A stretch of 64,000 bases of DNA from Morella rubra (taxonomy: Eukaryota > Streptophyta > Magnoliopsida > Fagales > Myricaceae). The translations under genes and the position numbers were made by a program. The stretch is from NCBI GenBank assembly GCA_003952965.2, contig CM025851.1, forward strand, positions 393,501 to 457,500. Reading direction: 5' to 3'. Below the pieces are notes generated by a model. The model saw nothing but the letters and a program-made list of their open reading frames with translations, had not been told where the DNA came from and did not search any database. Of the stretch, positions 34,201 through 47,151 are shown piece after piece; position 1 is the first letter of the stretch, and every line of letters starts with the position of its first letter.

Positions 34201-36168
34201 CATTAGTTTGAGAGTATTCTAAACCTGTGTAAAAACCAGTTTGTTATTTCTTCAGTGCAGACCAAAGATGAGGGAGTTGTATTGAGTGCCAAAGTCACTG
34301 GACTGCATAAGAAATGGGATAATATATGCTTGCGTCTTCATCGCACTCAAGCATTCCCTGAAGCAAACACGTTTCCAACTGTTTTAGACTTTCAGTTTGT
34401 TGAAGGCAAGAAGGAAAACATTGATAATTGCGGCAGCAACAATACGGATGCAAGTTCAAATGAAACCAACCGTGTGAATGTGGATTCATGCTTGTCTATG
34501 GATAAGCAAAGGCTTGCTACATTAATATCAGGCAATTCTTTTCCTTTGGTTAGCAAAGCCAAGAATGAGAGTTTTCTATCCCAACAATGGGAACCACCTT
34601 CAAAAGCTGAAGATCTCAAGTGCAGTGGCCTCAATTCTCCTCCTTGCAGTTTGTCCAATTCAAGTGTGGGTGATGGTAGCCGAGCCTCTCTCACGTCTAC
34701 GACTTCTGTAACAACAGATTTAGGACTGGGAATATGCTCATCTCCCATTGATAACAAGCCAAAGACATGCATGCATCAAAATCTAATAAAGCTTCCTCGG
34801 GAAAACTTAGGTTGGTTTTCTCCAAATATTGATTTGGTCAATGGGAATATCCCTAATCATCTCACTGAATCTTCCTCCCGCTCAAATCCCGACAACAGTG
34901 GGCAGTTTGAATCAAGAGATCTCAAGACACTATTTAGAGCACTGACTGAGAGGGTCAGCTGGCAAGATGAAGCCATTTGTGTTATTAGCAAAACAATAGC
35001 CCACTGCCAAACAAGAACTAGAAAACGCCATGGAGCAAGTCTGAGAGCAGATAAATGGCTCCATTTCATCGGACCTGAAAGGTTTGTTAAGAAGAAAACT
35101 GCTCTTGCCCTCGCTGAGATATTGTACGGTAGCCGGGAGCATTTTCTGGATCTCAGTTTCCCAGATGGCATGATCTATCCTAACTCAAATGCTGATCACC
35201 AAGAAATGGATGGCTATGATTTACATTTCAGGGGGAAGACTCTTCTTGATCATCTTGCTGGGGAGCTAAGCAAGAAGCCCTTTTCCCTTGTCTTCCTTGA
35301 AGATGTAGATAAAGCTGATGTTTGTGATCAAAATAGTTTGTCTCAGGCTATTCAGACTGGGAAACTTTCAGACTCGCATGGAAGAGAAATCAGCATCAGT
35401 AATGCAATATTCGTGACTACTTCAACGTTTGCAGAAGGCAGCAATGCTTGCAGTTTCAGGAAAGAATCCTCAGCCTACACTGAGGAAAGAATTTTAGGAG
35501 CACAAGGCTGGCCAATGCAGATAAAAATCGGACATACCTTTGGAGACAACACCAAAGCCCAAAGAACGAATGTATCCGATACAAGGAGGAAGGACATAAA
35601 CAACCCAATCTTTCTGAATAAAAGGAAGCTTATCGGTGGGAATGAACCTCTGGGGCAACCTAAAATCTCAGAGATGGCTAAACGGGCTCACAAGACATCA
35701 ACTGCGTATCTAGATTTGAACCTTCCAGCTGAAGAGAGTGAAGTGTGCGCTAGTGATGATGGAAACGCTGACAAGGAATCCATCTCCGAGAAATCTAAAG
35801 CTTGGTTGCAAGATTTCTTTCATCAGGTGGATGGAACAGTTGTTTTCAAGCCTTTTGATTTTGATGCACTTGCTGAGAAAGTATTGAAGGAGATAAATAA
35901 GAGCTTCCACAAGATTGTTGGCTTCAACTGTTCGATAGAGATTGACTCAAGAGTCATGGATCAATTACTCGCAGCTGCATATAGATCAGACCAGAATAAA
36001 GCGTTAGAGGATTGGGTGGAGAGAGTCCTCAGCAGGGCATTTGCAGAAGTGCCCAACAGATACAGTCTCACTGCTCATTCTGTTGTGAAACTTGCTACTT
36101 GTGAGGGCCTTGGTTTTGAGGAGCTAGCACCAGGAGTTTGGCTTCCCCCAAGAATTATCCTTAGTTGA
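31241..36168 (+). CDS. SMXL6/7/8: SMAX1-LIKE protein of the D53/SMXL6-7-8 clade (strigolactone-signalling repressor)
   Basis: Three exons, 31241-32418, 33417-33624 and 34261-36168, encode 1,097 residues. The start MPTPVSVARQCL is the family's conserved N-terminus and the first ATG of the frame. A double Clp-N-like domain covers about 1-170 (HAQTTSLHAVSALL; later PPVSNSLMAAIKRSQANQRR). The exon 1/2 junction restores KSSLMESFVPFGGFF. The C-terminal ATPase-like D2 region starts near SWQDEAICVISK and has the RGKT degron motif at 786-789; an EAR motif LDLNLP lies at 946-951. By family knowledge, the protein is nuclear, recruits TOPLESS co-repressors through EAR and is ubiquitinated by SCF-MAX2/D3 after D14 perceives strigolactone. 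RGKT is needed for that degradation and is intact, so a normal hormone-responsive repressor is expected. The exon count and length fit the clade. I cannot decide between SMXL6, 7 and 8. Intron 1 contains a 113-bp tandem duplication. Confidence 0.95.
32775..33000. repeat. 113-bp tandem duplication in SMXL intron 1
   Basis: Two copies, 32775-32887 and 32888-33000, differ at only a few positions. Each carries a G-box CACGTG (32855-32860 and 32968-32973). It lies within the first intron of the SMXL gene. Confidence 0.95.
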
Positions 36169-36800
36169 TATATTAGAAAAGGCTTGTTAGTGTAATTAGA
36201 TGTATAAATGTAACCTTCTAGCTCTGGTAGTCCCTCTTTTTTTTTTTATTCTCTCTAAATGCTCGGGTAGTTCTTGTTTTAGGCTGTTACTCCCAAAATT
36301 TTGTTGGGTCTTTTTTGTTTCCCCGTGTGTGTAATGTCATCTGAGGTTAGTGCTCGTGTGGTTGTATTCCATGTACTAAATACAGTACTCTTCTTTTCTC
36401 TACGGAAAATTTTGTTATTTGATTTGGGTTTATATCTGCGAAGTTTTGGGAAATTTCATACTGTCGAAATTCTCGTCCTATATTTTTCGCTCAATGAGAT
36501 AAAAATGTTTTGGAACAACTTACATAACTCTAATTAATTATGATTTTTTTTTTTACAGGGTGTCCGGATCAATTTAGGCGCTCTTAGATTAATTGTTTTG
36601 GAATTTGTACTGTTCTCCTGGCTCATACAAATCGAGTATTTATCAGGCTTCTGATCTGTGCTGTCGTCCTGTGAGTTATCTCACACAAATCAAGAGGCTT
36701 CTGTTAATATAGCTGCTCACGCCTTACAGGCTTATACGTTAGCTGTGCCTTGCAATTGCACGGCGGAAAAATTCACTTTTCACTTGTGAATTATGATTAG

Positions 36801-37120
36801 TTTTGTACTTTACATCTTAAACTATCAATTTTGACATATTGCACCCTCTAACTAGTAATTTTTAATACTTTGCACCCTTTATCAAATATTTAGATTAAAA
36901 TACCGATAATGCCCTTAACCTATTTTGTATATGTTGAAGATATTGTTATCAATTCATTAATTTATCAAGGGTATTACTTGTCAAATGGAGGGTGCAAAGT
37001 GTTTAATATTAGTAGTTGGAGGGTGTAATGTGTCAAAGTGGGTAGTTTAGGGTGCAAAGTGTCTAACATTGGTAGTTTGAAGGTGCAATGTCTTAAAATT
37101 GTAGTTTGAGGTACAAATTA
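36801..37120. mobile_element. Fold-back element built from about 31-bp units
   Basis: The ends TTTGTAC (36802-36808) and GTACAAA (37111-37117) are inverted. The left arm has at least two units ending TTGCACCCT or similar; the right arm has four inverted counterparts (AGGGTGCAAAGTGT...GGTAGTTT). The core, 36890-36980, is AT-rich. There is no coding capacity. It is a non-autonomous MITE-like or fold-back element; its family and target-site duplication are unclear. Confidence 0.7.
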
Positions 37121-37313
37121 TCTGTTTGTTTGTAAAATTTTAGGGAGATTAAAACTTTAGAGTATTGGATTTGGTAAAAAAAAATGAAGAGAGATGATTT
37201 TTAATATTTATTATATTAAAAAGTAATGATTTGATGAGGAGAGAGAGATTATATTATAATTTTTTATTATATTAAAATTTTAAGAAGTGTAAAATTTTAA
37301 TTTACAAACAGAC
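37121..37313. mobile_element. Short MITE-like element abutting the fold-back element
   Basis: TCTGTTTGTTTGTAAAATTTTA at the left end (from 37121) is matched, inverted and with small gaps, by TAAAATTTTAATTTACAAACAGA ending near 37312. The interior is AT-rich and non-coding. The superfamily is not assigned. Confidence 0.6.
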
Positions 37314-37739
37314 CCATATCACTATCCCGATGATTTATAAGTAAAAAATATAATTTTTTTCTTCTATTTTTCTTAGAGAGGGGGTCGGCGTCATTTCCCC
37401 CGGCCCACTCAGTGCATTATAGTTGTTTAGTTTTGGGCCCTATGGTGTTACTCCGGAAACTTTTGGTTATGTTGTTGGGCGCTTATAGTGCAAAGTTTGG
37501 ACCATTCCAACGACATGTCGCATAAAGACCGAAATTTCACCCAAATAGCCAAGCAGGACCTTTACCTTGGCCAGGAACTCAGAGCTGACAAATCACAAAA
37601 TGCCACTCACACGCGTCCGTACACTCTGAGAGCCTGAGCCTCGAAGAAATCGGTGCCGGTGGGTGTAAGGTAAAAATGCTTGATAATAACTGACCCAAGA
37701 TCCCCATCGATCCCTCAGTATATTACTTGTATATGGAAA

Positions 37740-40700
37740 ATGGCTTCCATCTCTTCCAGTCCTCGCACCGTCGAAGAGATCTTCAAGGACTACAGCGCTC
37801 GCCGCTCTGCCCTCATTCGCGCCCTCACCCACGGTTCCTAACACTCCCTCTCTCTCTCTCTCCGGTCAAATCGCTCATCTGTCCGTTCTTGTAATTGTTA
37901 ATTTATTAATATAAATTTGGATTCAACTGATATTCTCCGGTCAAATCGCTCATCTGTCCGTTTTTGTGGTTGTTAATTTATTAATGTAAATTTTGATTGA
38001 CTGATATTCGTTTCCTATTCTTGTCTTCTTGCAGATGTGGATGAATTCTATTCCCTTTGCGATCCAGGTTAGTTCATTTCGCTTCTGATTTTTTATACTC
38101 TTCTTTACCTTCTGTTTGGATGCGGAGAAAATGTGGAGAACTAATAATGAGAAAGAAAAATGTTAGTTTTGTGACTTTTGGTTTACCAGAAAGGAAAATG
38201 TTACTTTCAAGTGAACGCAAGTAGTTGAAACGGGTTAAAGTGTAGCAGAAATTGTTTTTTCTTTTCTCCTTTTTCTCTTAAACCAAATAGGGCATTAGTG
38301 GTAGTTCCGGGGCTTGTTTCGTTTAGCTTCTAGTTTTGTTGCTTTATTCGCTTCAGCCTTCATTTGCTTTGAGTTTAACGTTTTCTTTACAAAATTATTT
38401 CTTTTTGTTTTTTATTTTTGATATAAATTGCAATTGGTTATGAGACTCAGAGAAGGAGAATTTATGTTTGTACGGACATCCCAATGAATTATGGGAGGTG
38501 ACTCTGCCGGCAGAGGAAGTCCCGCCCGAGCTTCCCGAGCCAGCTCTGGGCATCAATTTCGCAAGAGATGGGATGAAGCGTACAGACTGGCTTTCATTGG
38601 TTGCCGTGCATAGCGATTGTTGGTTGCTCTCTGTGGCTTTCTACTTTGGTGCTCGGCTTAACCGCAATGAGAGGTGCATATTTCTTTCTTGCCACATATG
38701 CCTGTCGGTATATCCAGTGAGTTGCATTTTGGGGATCAATGCTTGTAGTGTCAACGAACTATACATTAGCATGATGGTGCGTTTAGGCCTTGTTTTCAGT
38801 GGGGTTTAATGATGTTGAAGTTTATATCTTTAATGATGTTAAACCCCGGGTAGTTTTTATCCATATCTAGGCATGCATCTTCTAGAGTGAAAAAGTGGTT
38901 CGGATTTCCTGATATCTTGTGAGCAAGTGTGCCTCCTACCTGGCACTGATTTATGTATGCCAATAATTTCATCTCCATACTATCCAGGCACCTTCTTTTC
39001 CTATTATCATTTCTTTTCTTGCGAAGGATGAGATGATGAGTTGGTGCTTATTAGATGTGTTAGTAACAGCGGACAAATGAACCAAGATACATATACCTTT
39101 GGAGTGATTTGGCACATCAGTAAGGGATGTGAAGTATGTTAGTCATAGCCGTTCTGAGTCCCCGTGCTCTCATAAGAGTAAAAAAAAAAAAACTTCCTGC
39201 AAAAGAACTATCTGTTTGTTGAGTTATATAACCAACCCTGTTATCTAGAAATGTGTAATCTGCTACACAAGTCATCAAGGATTAACCAAGTTGTTAACCG
39301 ATTCAACTGCTAATACATGTTTGAGCAACCGGCATCTGCAGATTCCTAAAGTAGAAAGAATATAATGAAGGGAATCTACTCTGAAATTGTGGTATTTGGA
39401 CTGAGACTGTAATCAGCCCTTACTAAGGTGATCAACTGGCAGCTCTTTACGCTGGGGTCTTGTTTTGGAGGCTTTTTTTCTTCGTTCCTGCTCATTAAAT
39501 GTGCTATTACCTGCTGAAAGCTAATAGTATTCTTCTTCCATTGTTCATTCATGTCTTGATAAATAGAAGAACATTTCAGGTGAAGAGAGGCAGTAATAAA
39601 GGTAGTTGTTGGAGGAAAAAACATAGTTGCTTTCACATTTGTGTAGCTGCACTTTTTGTGTTAAATCCCTCACAGTAACACAGAAAGTTAGTCGGGCATC
39701 TAAAAGCCTTTAGAAGAGGTCGACAAATTAACCCAATAATTGCTAACAGTTGCCTGTTTCTTTTTTCTCCTGTATTTTTTGAGACTGGGGAAAAGAGAAG
39801 GGTGAGGGGGTGCATGAGGTTAAAAGTTACTAATTTTATTCTTAGACTGCTATGCTAGGCCTTCCCTTTTTTTGTTTAAAAGCTTGGAGAATGTGAACAA
39901 ATAATTTCATTGGTTTCTTTAACTAGCTTTATGGGGGTTGAACAAGCCTTGGTTTTGCTTGGGCTTTGAGTTGACCTCTTTGAGACAATCTTTGGATGAC
40001 ATAAGGTTGGAGCAACTTTCTTGTGTTGCTCTTTGACTATAATTGAACTCAACCGAGAAAACATATATCCAACTTATTAAAGTGCAAACACATATATTGC
40101 GTCTAATGGCTTTTGATTTTGAAGATTAATACTAAATTTTTGTTGAAGAAAAAAGATCTTATCCTCATAAAGTGGTAACATTTGCATGGATATGCACTTT
40201 GCTATGTTTATTTAAAGATTATGCTTTATTATTAGATTTCAAGAAGCAATTAGTGTAAGGCTCATTCTTCCAGAAGCCTATTTATGACATGGACTGTTAC
40301 AGAAGAAGTTCGCATGACAAGGCTAATATTTTTTGGGTCTTTCAAATATTACAATTGACAGCATGACTTTCATGTCCATATTCTGTATTCTTGAAAAGTC
40401 ATGTTGGACTGGGTCATGGGATAATTTTCGAAGTTTTAGAGGGCTGTTTCTCTGGTACCTTGAAATGCTTCCACAATCCACACTATGGTGAAGATTCATT
40501 CATCATTTTGTTCTACCCAGATTGTTATTATTTGCTTCCTATTGTAGATCATTGTACTGATTAGGGATAGCCAAAAGATCTTATTATGTGGATGGTCAAG
40601 ACGATGCGCTGTTGCTTATGTATGAACATCAATGTGTGCAAAAGCATGCTAACACACGTTTGGTATGATTGCCTGGTCTGTCCAATCTACCATTACATTG

Positions 40701-41435
40701 GTTTATTTACTTACACCCCTTTCTATAAGTTTCCTCTTACCTCTTGTTGAGATGGGAGGGAACCCTTGCACCACTGCTAAAAGTTATTGGTTCCAATGCA
40801 TAATACCTTCTGTTTTTTGCCCTATTTGTTTTGTATAATGTTTCTTGTTTTTCGATCAATCTTATGTCATGGAGACCGTACTTAAGATGCTTTAGGCCTT
40901 GAACTCAACAGGAAGCGTCTATTTAGCCTGATGAATGATCTGCCCACTATCTTTGAAGTCGTAACTGGAAGGAAGCCTTCAAAAGACAAGCCTAGTGTGG
41001 ATAGTGGAAGCAAATCCAGGAATAGCACCAAGGTGAAAACCGTTCATTTTCCCCTTTGGGGTGGGGAGGGGAATTTCTCAAGGGGATGAAAGGAATACGA
41101 ACTGTTGAATAATCTCTCTCTTCGTTCCCTTTTAATACGTCCCTAATTGTTTTTAATGTTTACAACCCATATTTGCTTTGCAGAGATCAGTTGAGGGGCA
41201 GATGAGAAGCAATCCTAAGTTACTTGACGAAGGCTATGGAGACGATGAAGATGAGCACAGTGAAACCCTTTGTGGGAGCTGTGCGGGAAATTACAATGCT
41301 GATGAGTTTTGGATTGGTTGTGACATCTGTGAGAGGTGGTTCCATGGGAAGTGCGTCAAGATAACTCCAGCCAAGGCAGAAAGTATCAAGCAGTACAAAT
41401 GTCCTTCGTGCAGCAACAAGAAGGGCAGGCAGTAG
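37740..41435 (+). CDS. Alfin-like PHD-finger protein (histone H3K4me reader)
   Basis: Five exons, 37740-37833, 38035-38067, 38451-38673, 40912-41032 and 41184-41435, give 240 residues; all junctions keep frame. The N-terminal Alfin domain (about 1-130) starts [20 protein letters not shown] and includes [22 protein letters not shown] and [22 protein letters not shown] variable linker follows (about 135-185; [18 protein letters not shown], then an acidic DDEDEH stretch). The C-terminal PHD finger spans C187 to C233 with a complete Cys4-His-Cys3 set (CGSC, CDIC, WFHGKC, CPSC). Family members bind H3K4me2/3 through the PHD finger and act in chromatin regulation and stress responses in the nucleus. 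Length and intron positions fit the family. Intron 3 is unusually long (2.2 kb) and intron 1 holds a 75-bp tandem duplication. The specific AL number cannot be set. Confidence 0.95.
37860..38010. repeat. 75-bp tandem duplication in Alfin-like intron 1
   Basis: TCCGGTCAAATCGCTCATCT begins at 37861 and again at 37936. Each copy runs through the same AT-rich tail, with a few substitutions. A CT repeat at about 37847-37861 precedes the first copy. Confidence 0.9.
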
Positions 41436-44400
41436 TATCCAATGTGAAGCCTTTGGAGAGGTTAACCTCATTGTTTTGGTCACTGGACTTGTTGAATCGA
41501 AGGGATAGTATATGTATTAGGCCTTGGGCATTATAAATGTGTATCCTTCACTTTTGCCATACACATTCCTTCATGTGTTTCCGTGTGTAATATAGAATAC
41601 TTCCGTATGATGTTTTTTTCTCACACAATGCATGTTCCTAAAGTGTAGCAGTCCCTTAATCGCTAATCCGATGTTATGCTAGTTTGTTCATGTTTTTTAG
41701 GGCATAATATTAGTGACTTTTGTCTGCTCTTCTGCACATCTATATATGGCTGCTAGTTTTCCTAATATGAGATTGGTCGAAGGGTTAGACTTCTCTTGTG
41801 AAATTTGATTGAACGATATTTCTTTTCTCTCTTCAATCTCCAGTACATGTGCAAGGCTAATGTAAGAAATGATATCGAGGTTTATCTGCATTTGTGAGTT
41901 TTTTGTACTTCTTTTTTTTCAACCAATCTTTTACGTTTTCTGAATCTGTATAACGGCCGTACGAGGGAGGCGAAAGTCGTCCCTTGCCAAGAAATATCAG
42001 GTGAAATCTGTCAACAACCCTGGTGATCTTGCCGACATCGTCAGTAGCACAGGCAAACATGCTGGTTTTTTAGCGCACATGTTAATCGACCCTTCGCTTT
42101 TTGCTGAGGTTGACGGGCACACATTTGTCTAGCCTCTCACAAAGGGCGTGGGCCTCCGCCTGGCCCCCGCTTCCCAGGCAATTATTCTAACAACGCGATG
42201 GGCATTGCTCCTATTTCCTCTCCTCAACTCCACCACTCGGTCCACTCCCAATCCCCCGGTGCCGAAACTTTATTGTCTTCTTCTTTCTTAATCAAATAAT
42301 CATCAATGATGGATTCCCCTCCCCTAAATTTTCAAAGAAAAAAAAATCAAATGATCATCAATCACAGTTTTTTTTTTTTATATAGAATGTTCTTGTTTCA
42401 TTCCCCCAAATTGTCAAAGAGAAAAAATAATAATAATCATCAATCACAGTTCATTTTTTTAAGTAGAGAATGGAAAAATCCCAATCAGTTCTTGTACTAA
42501 TGATTAACAATGGAAGGTCCCCTTCAGGGCCACACCTATTTTCTTATATATTTATTTTGTTGAAAATTGCGTGTCTCAAATATGGTATTTATTTATGTAT
42601 TTTTGGTTAGTGGGGAGTATTTCTTTTTCTATTTATTTGTTTGGTCAACGCGGTGGTCTTCCAGATTGTTCTTTGCCTAATGCATATGCTCAAAATTCTG
42701 TTCAGAATATGCTTGGAGAATGGAGGCTATATTATTTCTCAATCACGTATGAGAGATTCGATTTCAAATATATATTATTACCACTTTAGATTTTATGAAT
42801 TTTATTAATCCAACCGTTCTACATTTTGAATTCTATCCGGCAACAAAGAAAAAAAATACAACTTACTTTATCAAGAATTAGATCCAATCTGCGAATATAT
42901 TTTTGAAAAGTACTTCTTTTCGTGCAGGCTTGATATTATTAAATTTCCTCCTATTTCCGGCATCTGACTTCAATAAATACGAAATATATGATCTGCATTT
43001 GGAACGGATCCATATCTCTTGCGTTGCTTTTGTCTTTGTTGATTGGTTCATCGGAAAATAAATTTGCCCATTTTCTCTCCCGGGGTGACTCGACACTTTT
43101 CAACAGGTAATTGTAGCCATAGACTAAAAGCAACGTGTACATTCAATGCCACATGATATATCAGTCTTATTTTCTTGTCTTTTTATCTTTTCTATGCTTC
43201 TAGAAGAAGACATTGTAAATTACTTTTTAGTGCAAATCAAATATTCCACTCCACGTGAAGGACTTTTCCGAAGGTTTTTGTTGATATTATTACCTTTTTT
43301 CAGGAGGAATTTACCAATATTTTCCCTAATTCCTCTTCATGCTCCACATTGAATTGTTGCTACTCAACCACGCATCCATTATTCCGAAGGGATGGATATA
43401 AGGGAGTGGTGCTCAGGACGTGTGCCATCTGCATCTAATTGGTTTTCCGATTAGTGTTTTGTATTTTTTTTTATTTTTTTATTTGTATTTTTTTGCCTTT
43501 TCCGCACTCTAATGAGTGCTAAAAATATCAGTAACGACGCATCGTCGTCTCAATAGTTTTTGACAGAAGAATAATAAATATCCTGACCTGATGAGCTGGT
43601 TTTGAGGCATGTTTATCGGCGTTGGACTTGGAAGATGAGCGTTTTCTTTTTCTTTTTTGGATTTAAAATATTACTCATACTTTTTGCCCCGAGAATCTCG
43701 ATTAATTAGGCAGGATTTTATAATCACAATGTAGTTTAAAAAAATATTTTTTAGCTTATCAGTGCTGGAATCAGAACAAAGTTGATGCTGTTCGCAATTA
43801 TAAAACTTTTAACTAAACTGAATACGTTTTAAACATAAAAAATGAAAGACCAATGTACTAGTTTAACCCAAAAGATTTTTATCGTCTGGAGGCCGGGATA
43901 AACTGAGATGACAAAGAGGATTATATAACATATTTTACTATATTTGAGCATCCTCATTTGTAAAAGTATTTTAGAATATAAATATATTTAATAAAATTTA
44001 TAAAATAAACATTCAAAATTTCAAAAATTTATACACAAACATCAATATATTTTACACAATCTCTAATAAGTTTTAACATAAATTCTAATCACTTTAAAAA
44101 AAAATTATAACAAATTTTATTTTTCTATATTTTTTCACCTAACTTCAATATTTTTTTATTAAATAATTACATCGAATCATCTCTCTCCATACTTTTTTAC
44201 AAATTTTAAAAAAAATTAAATATTTTTAAAATTTTTCATTAACTTCTATACAAAAATTTATAAAATTTTAATTTATATAAATATTTACAATCCTATCCAA
44301 ATTTTAAAAATCTTACAATTTATTACAAAACCAACCACTCTTGTAACGACAAAATTGAGCCAAGGCGCCGACCTAATAGTTTAACCCTCAGAAATACCAA

Positions 44401-47151
44401 CTTGTGTCATGTGGCCCTCGACAAACGTTAAAATATCTTGACGAAAGGCCACCTGCTGCGGAAGATTTTATTTACGACGAAAAGTCACCCTCCTTTTCAA
44501 TGCTGGGTCTACGTTCCTATCCTTCCATTTTTATTTTTCTCTCATATCCTTCTGCGAAGGTTCCTGTCCTCCAAATACTTTTGCATTCATTGCAGCCAGA
44601 CTGCATATACAGCCCATCCGGAGACTTTAGGGGCGGTCGTGGACCCTAAAAATGTAGGGATGATGAACGCTCTCCTCAAGTTCTCGTCTGACACATGGCG
44701 GGCCTGCGACAGTTCTAAAGACGAATTTGTACATGCATGAATAAGGGTACAAATTACAAGCTCAATTTTTTACTAGGTAGATATTCCAACCAACTTTGAC
44801 GAAAATGTGTCCCCAGGGGTTATAGCAACTAAATTTTTAGCCACAAGCAAAATGTGATAGTCAATAGTTGACTTCTAGCAATCAAATTCTAGAATTGCTG
44901 TTACTGAAACTTTTAACAACAAATTTAAGATTTTTTTAGTCGAAATAAGATATTAGCAACCAGATGATTGGTTTCTAAAAGTTAAACAATAGTAACTAAT
45001 ATTTTTTTGGTCGAAATAGGGTATTAACAATTAGATGATTGGTTACTAAAAGTTAAACAATGGTAACCAATACTTAATGGCGACTCGCTCTGTCTTCTTG
45101 CAATGACCAGCCTTTAGCAGCCGATTCTTCACCCTTTGGTGGCAAATGTTAGTTGACGGGAGAGATTTATTGCAAAGAGATACTTTTGTCGTTGTGAAAG
45201 CCTATTCTTCACGAGGCAATCGCAACGACATCTTAAACGACATGGAGTAGTTGGGAAATGGCTTTACCAATGATTTTGCATATTTTTGCCAACGAAAGTT
45301 GGCGCTGTTAGAACCAGATTTTCTTGTAGTGTGTGGATGGATCTACGTTGAATTTTTTGGATTTAATTTTATGTTAAGTGAGTTCATTTATTAAAAAAAA
45401 TGTCGTTTGAGCTCTTTGCACAAAATTTCCAATTGACTTTTCTAATTATAAAAGTAAAAAGATGCTATAAAAAATCTATTTGATGGTATCATTCGAAATT
45501 TTATTTCATTTCTTTCATTGAATAAAGCATTTGTTTATGTTTGTATGCGATTGTTATGACTTTTGTATTAGTTAAATTATAAACAAAGCTTTCAAAATAA
45601 CTATCTTTTTTTTTTGGTGGGGGGTGGAGTAATATAATATTCGTGAAGCCTGGTTTTCGGAGAAAATATATCTATATATAATTTTTTACGCCCTTTTAAA
45701 TGAAATCAAATTTATGTGAATATTATCTCACAAACATATTTTTTCCAAAATAAAATAATTATTGGCACTGTCAGCAGTCGTAAGGCAAAGGTTTTTCTGG
45801 GCAAAAGTGGTGACAACAGTCCTTTGGAGCGCAAGTGGGGGATATATAAATCAAAATAGACGACAAACGAAAGGTGTGCCCCGGTGCCGATCCTTTTCCT
45901 CTTTGGATTTTCCTAACAAGATAAAAGCTTCCACACATGACCAACTGTTCACGACCACCGAAGGTTGTCCGTTGTCCCTCATGCTGAGTCGAGTACTATG
46001 AGACCGATATAAAACAACCATTCAAAGGTCCCGAAATTCAAACCAACTAAACTGCCCATGATGTTAACCACAACACATAATTTTGTATCTTTCTACTATT
46101 TTTTTTTTTTAAAAAAAAAAATCAGATGAAGACCTTTCCATTATATATAAAACAAAGACGGCTATACAGTAACAAACACGTGCTTGTTTTTGGAAATAAA
46201 ATACTAATTTAGGGAAGATCCTGTTTTTGTACTCTTTTGACTTTGAAGCAATGGAAGACGATTGATATATTTAATAATAATGGAGTAAAATATATAGACG
46301 AAAAGATAGACTTGCTTGTATTTTACACTATCATCGAATGCCATTAAAAAGGGGTATTCGGAAACCACAATATTTGAGCCATAAATACACATGATTTGAT
46401 AGAGTCCCTTTGCCGGACTAATGTGCTCCAAATTAAATGACGAGGAACGGCCATCTCTATAACATTAATATTATCTCTCTTTGGTCAATCTTTCTTTTTT
46501 ACTTTACCTAATAAAATATGTCCATATAAATTAATAGTAATGAGTCATGAGTCATGGCGTGGTGACTCACTAATCATGCATCTAAACATGATTATACGTA
46601 CGGGTCTCATATATATAATATATATATTATTTCATCATCATCCTCTTGTTACCCACATCTTTATTTTTTTATTTTAATTATCTGCCAGTAGTGGAATGTA
46701 TACGTACATTGATGCCTTATAAAATAGAATTACAGCAAATGGTAATGAAAAACAAAATTGTAGTACTACATCACTAATTGGCTCCATGTTCTATGGTCCA
46801 TATTATAAGGAATTTTTATATTAGGCAGCCACACATGTTGCAAAAATCGACAGGTTAATGTAGGGAAAAGTACTACTCTCACACGTGAGAATTAATTCAG
46901 GACCTTTCATTGTGGAGCCTCCAAATTAATATTCCTGATAGATCAATCAGGCGGAGGAGACCAAATGATCAAATCTTTTTTTTTTTTTCTCTGTATTCTG
47001 CTCATGATCCTAATCCTTTGTATTTTTATTTTTTTTCTTGTGTATGTGATCAGGAGTCTCTTTCATGAGATTACAAGATGTACACTTGAATCAAATAACC
47101 AAAAAGAAGGGTTACTTTTTGTACGTGTGATTTACAGTAAAAGAAACCGTG
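41436..47151. other. Intergenic region between Alfin-like and JOX genes
   Basis: 41436-41700 is the 3' UTR and flank of the Alfin-like gene. About 42290-42470 contains a degenerate direct repeat of about 86 bp (AATCATCAATCACAG-type units). 43740-44340 is extremely AT-rich. About 44750-45331 is a CACTA-type transposon end. 46541-46569 has three TGAGTCA/TGACTCA motifs. 46600-47151 is the AT-rich 3' flank of the JOX gene. I found no credible coding region. Confidence 0.5.
44750..45331. mobile_element. CACTA-type transposon terminus, truncated
   Basis: The right end TTTTCTTGTAGTG (45319-45331) is the reverse complement of CACTACAAGAAAA, the hallmark CACTA terminus. Inward lie subterminal repeats typical of these elements: a 71-bp unit starting TCGAAATA at about 44940 and 45011, with AACAATGGTAACCAA-type motifs. 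No matching left terminus and no transposase are present. The left boundary given is approximate. Confidence 0.65.

Larger units (their letters stand above)
36169..37739. other. SMXL 3' flank and Alfin-like promoter, with two small mobile elements
   Basis: 36169-36550 is the likely 3' UTR and flank of the SMXL gene. 36801-37313 is filled by two inverted-repeat elements (separate entries). About 37400-37739 is the proximal promoter and leader of the Alfin-like gene and is less AT-rich. Confidence 0.6.
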
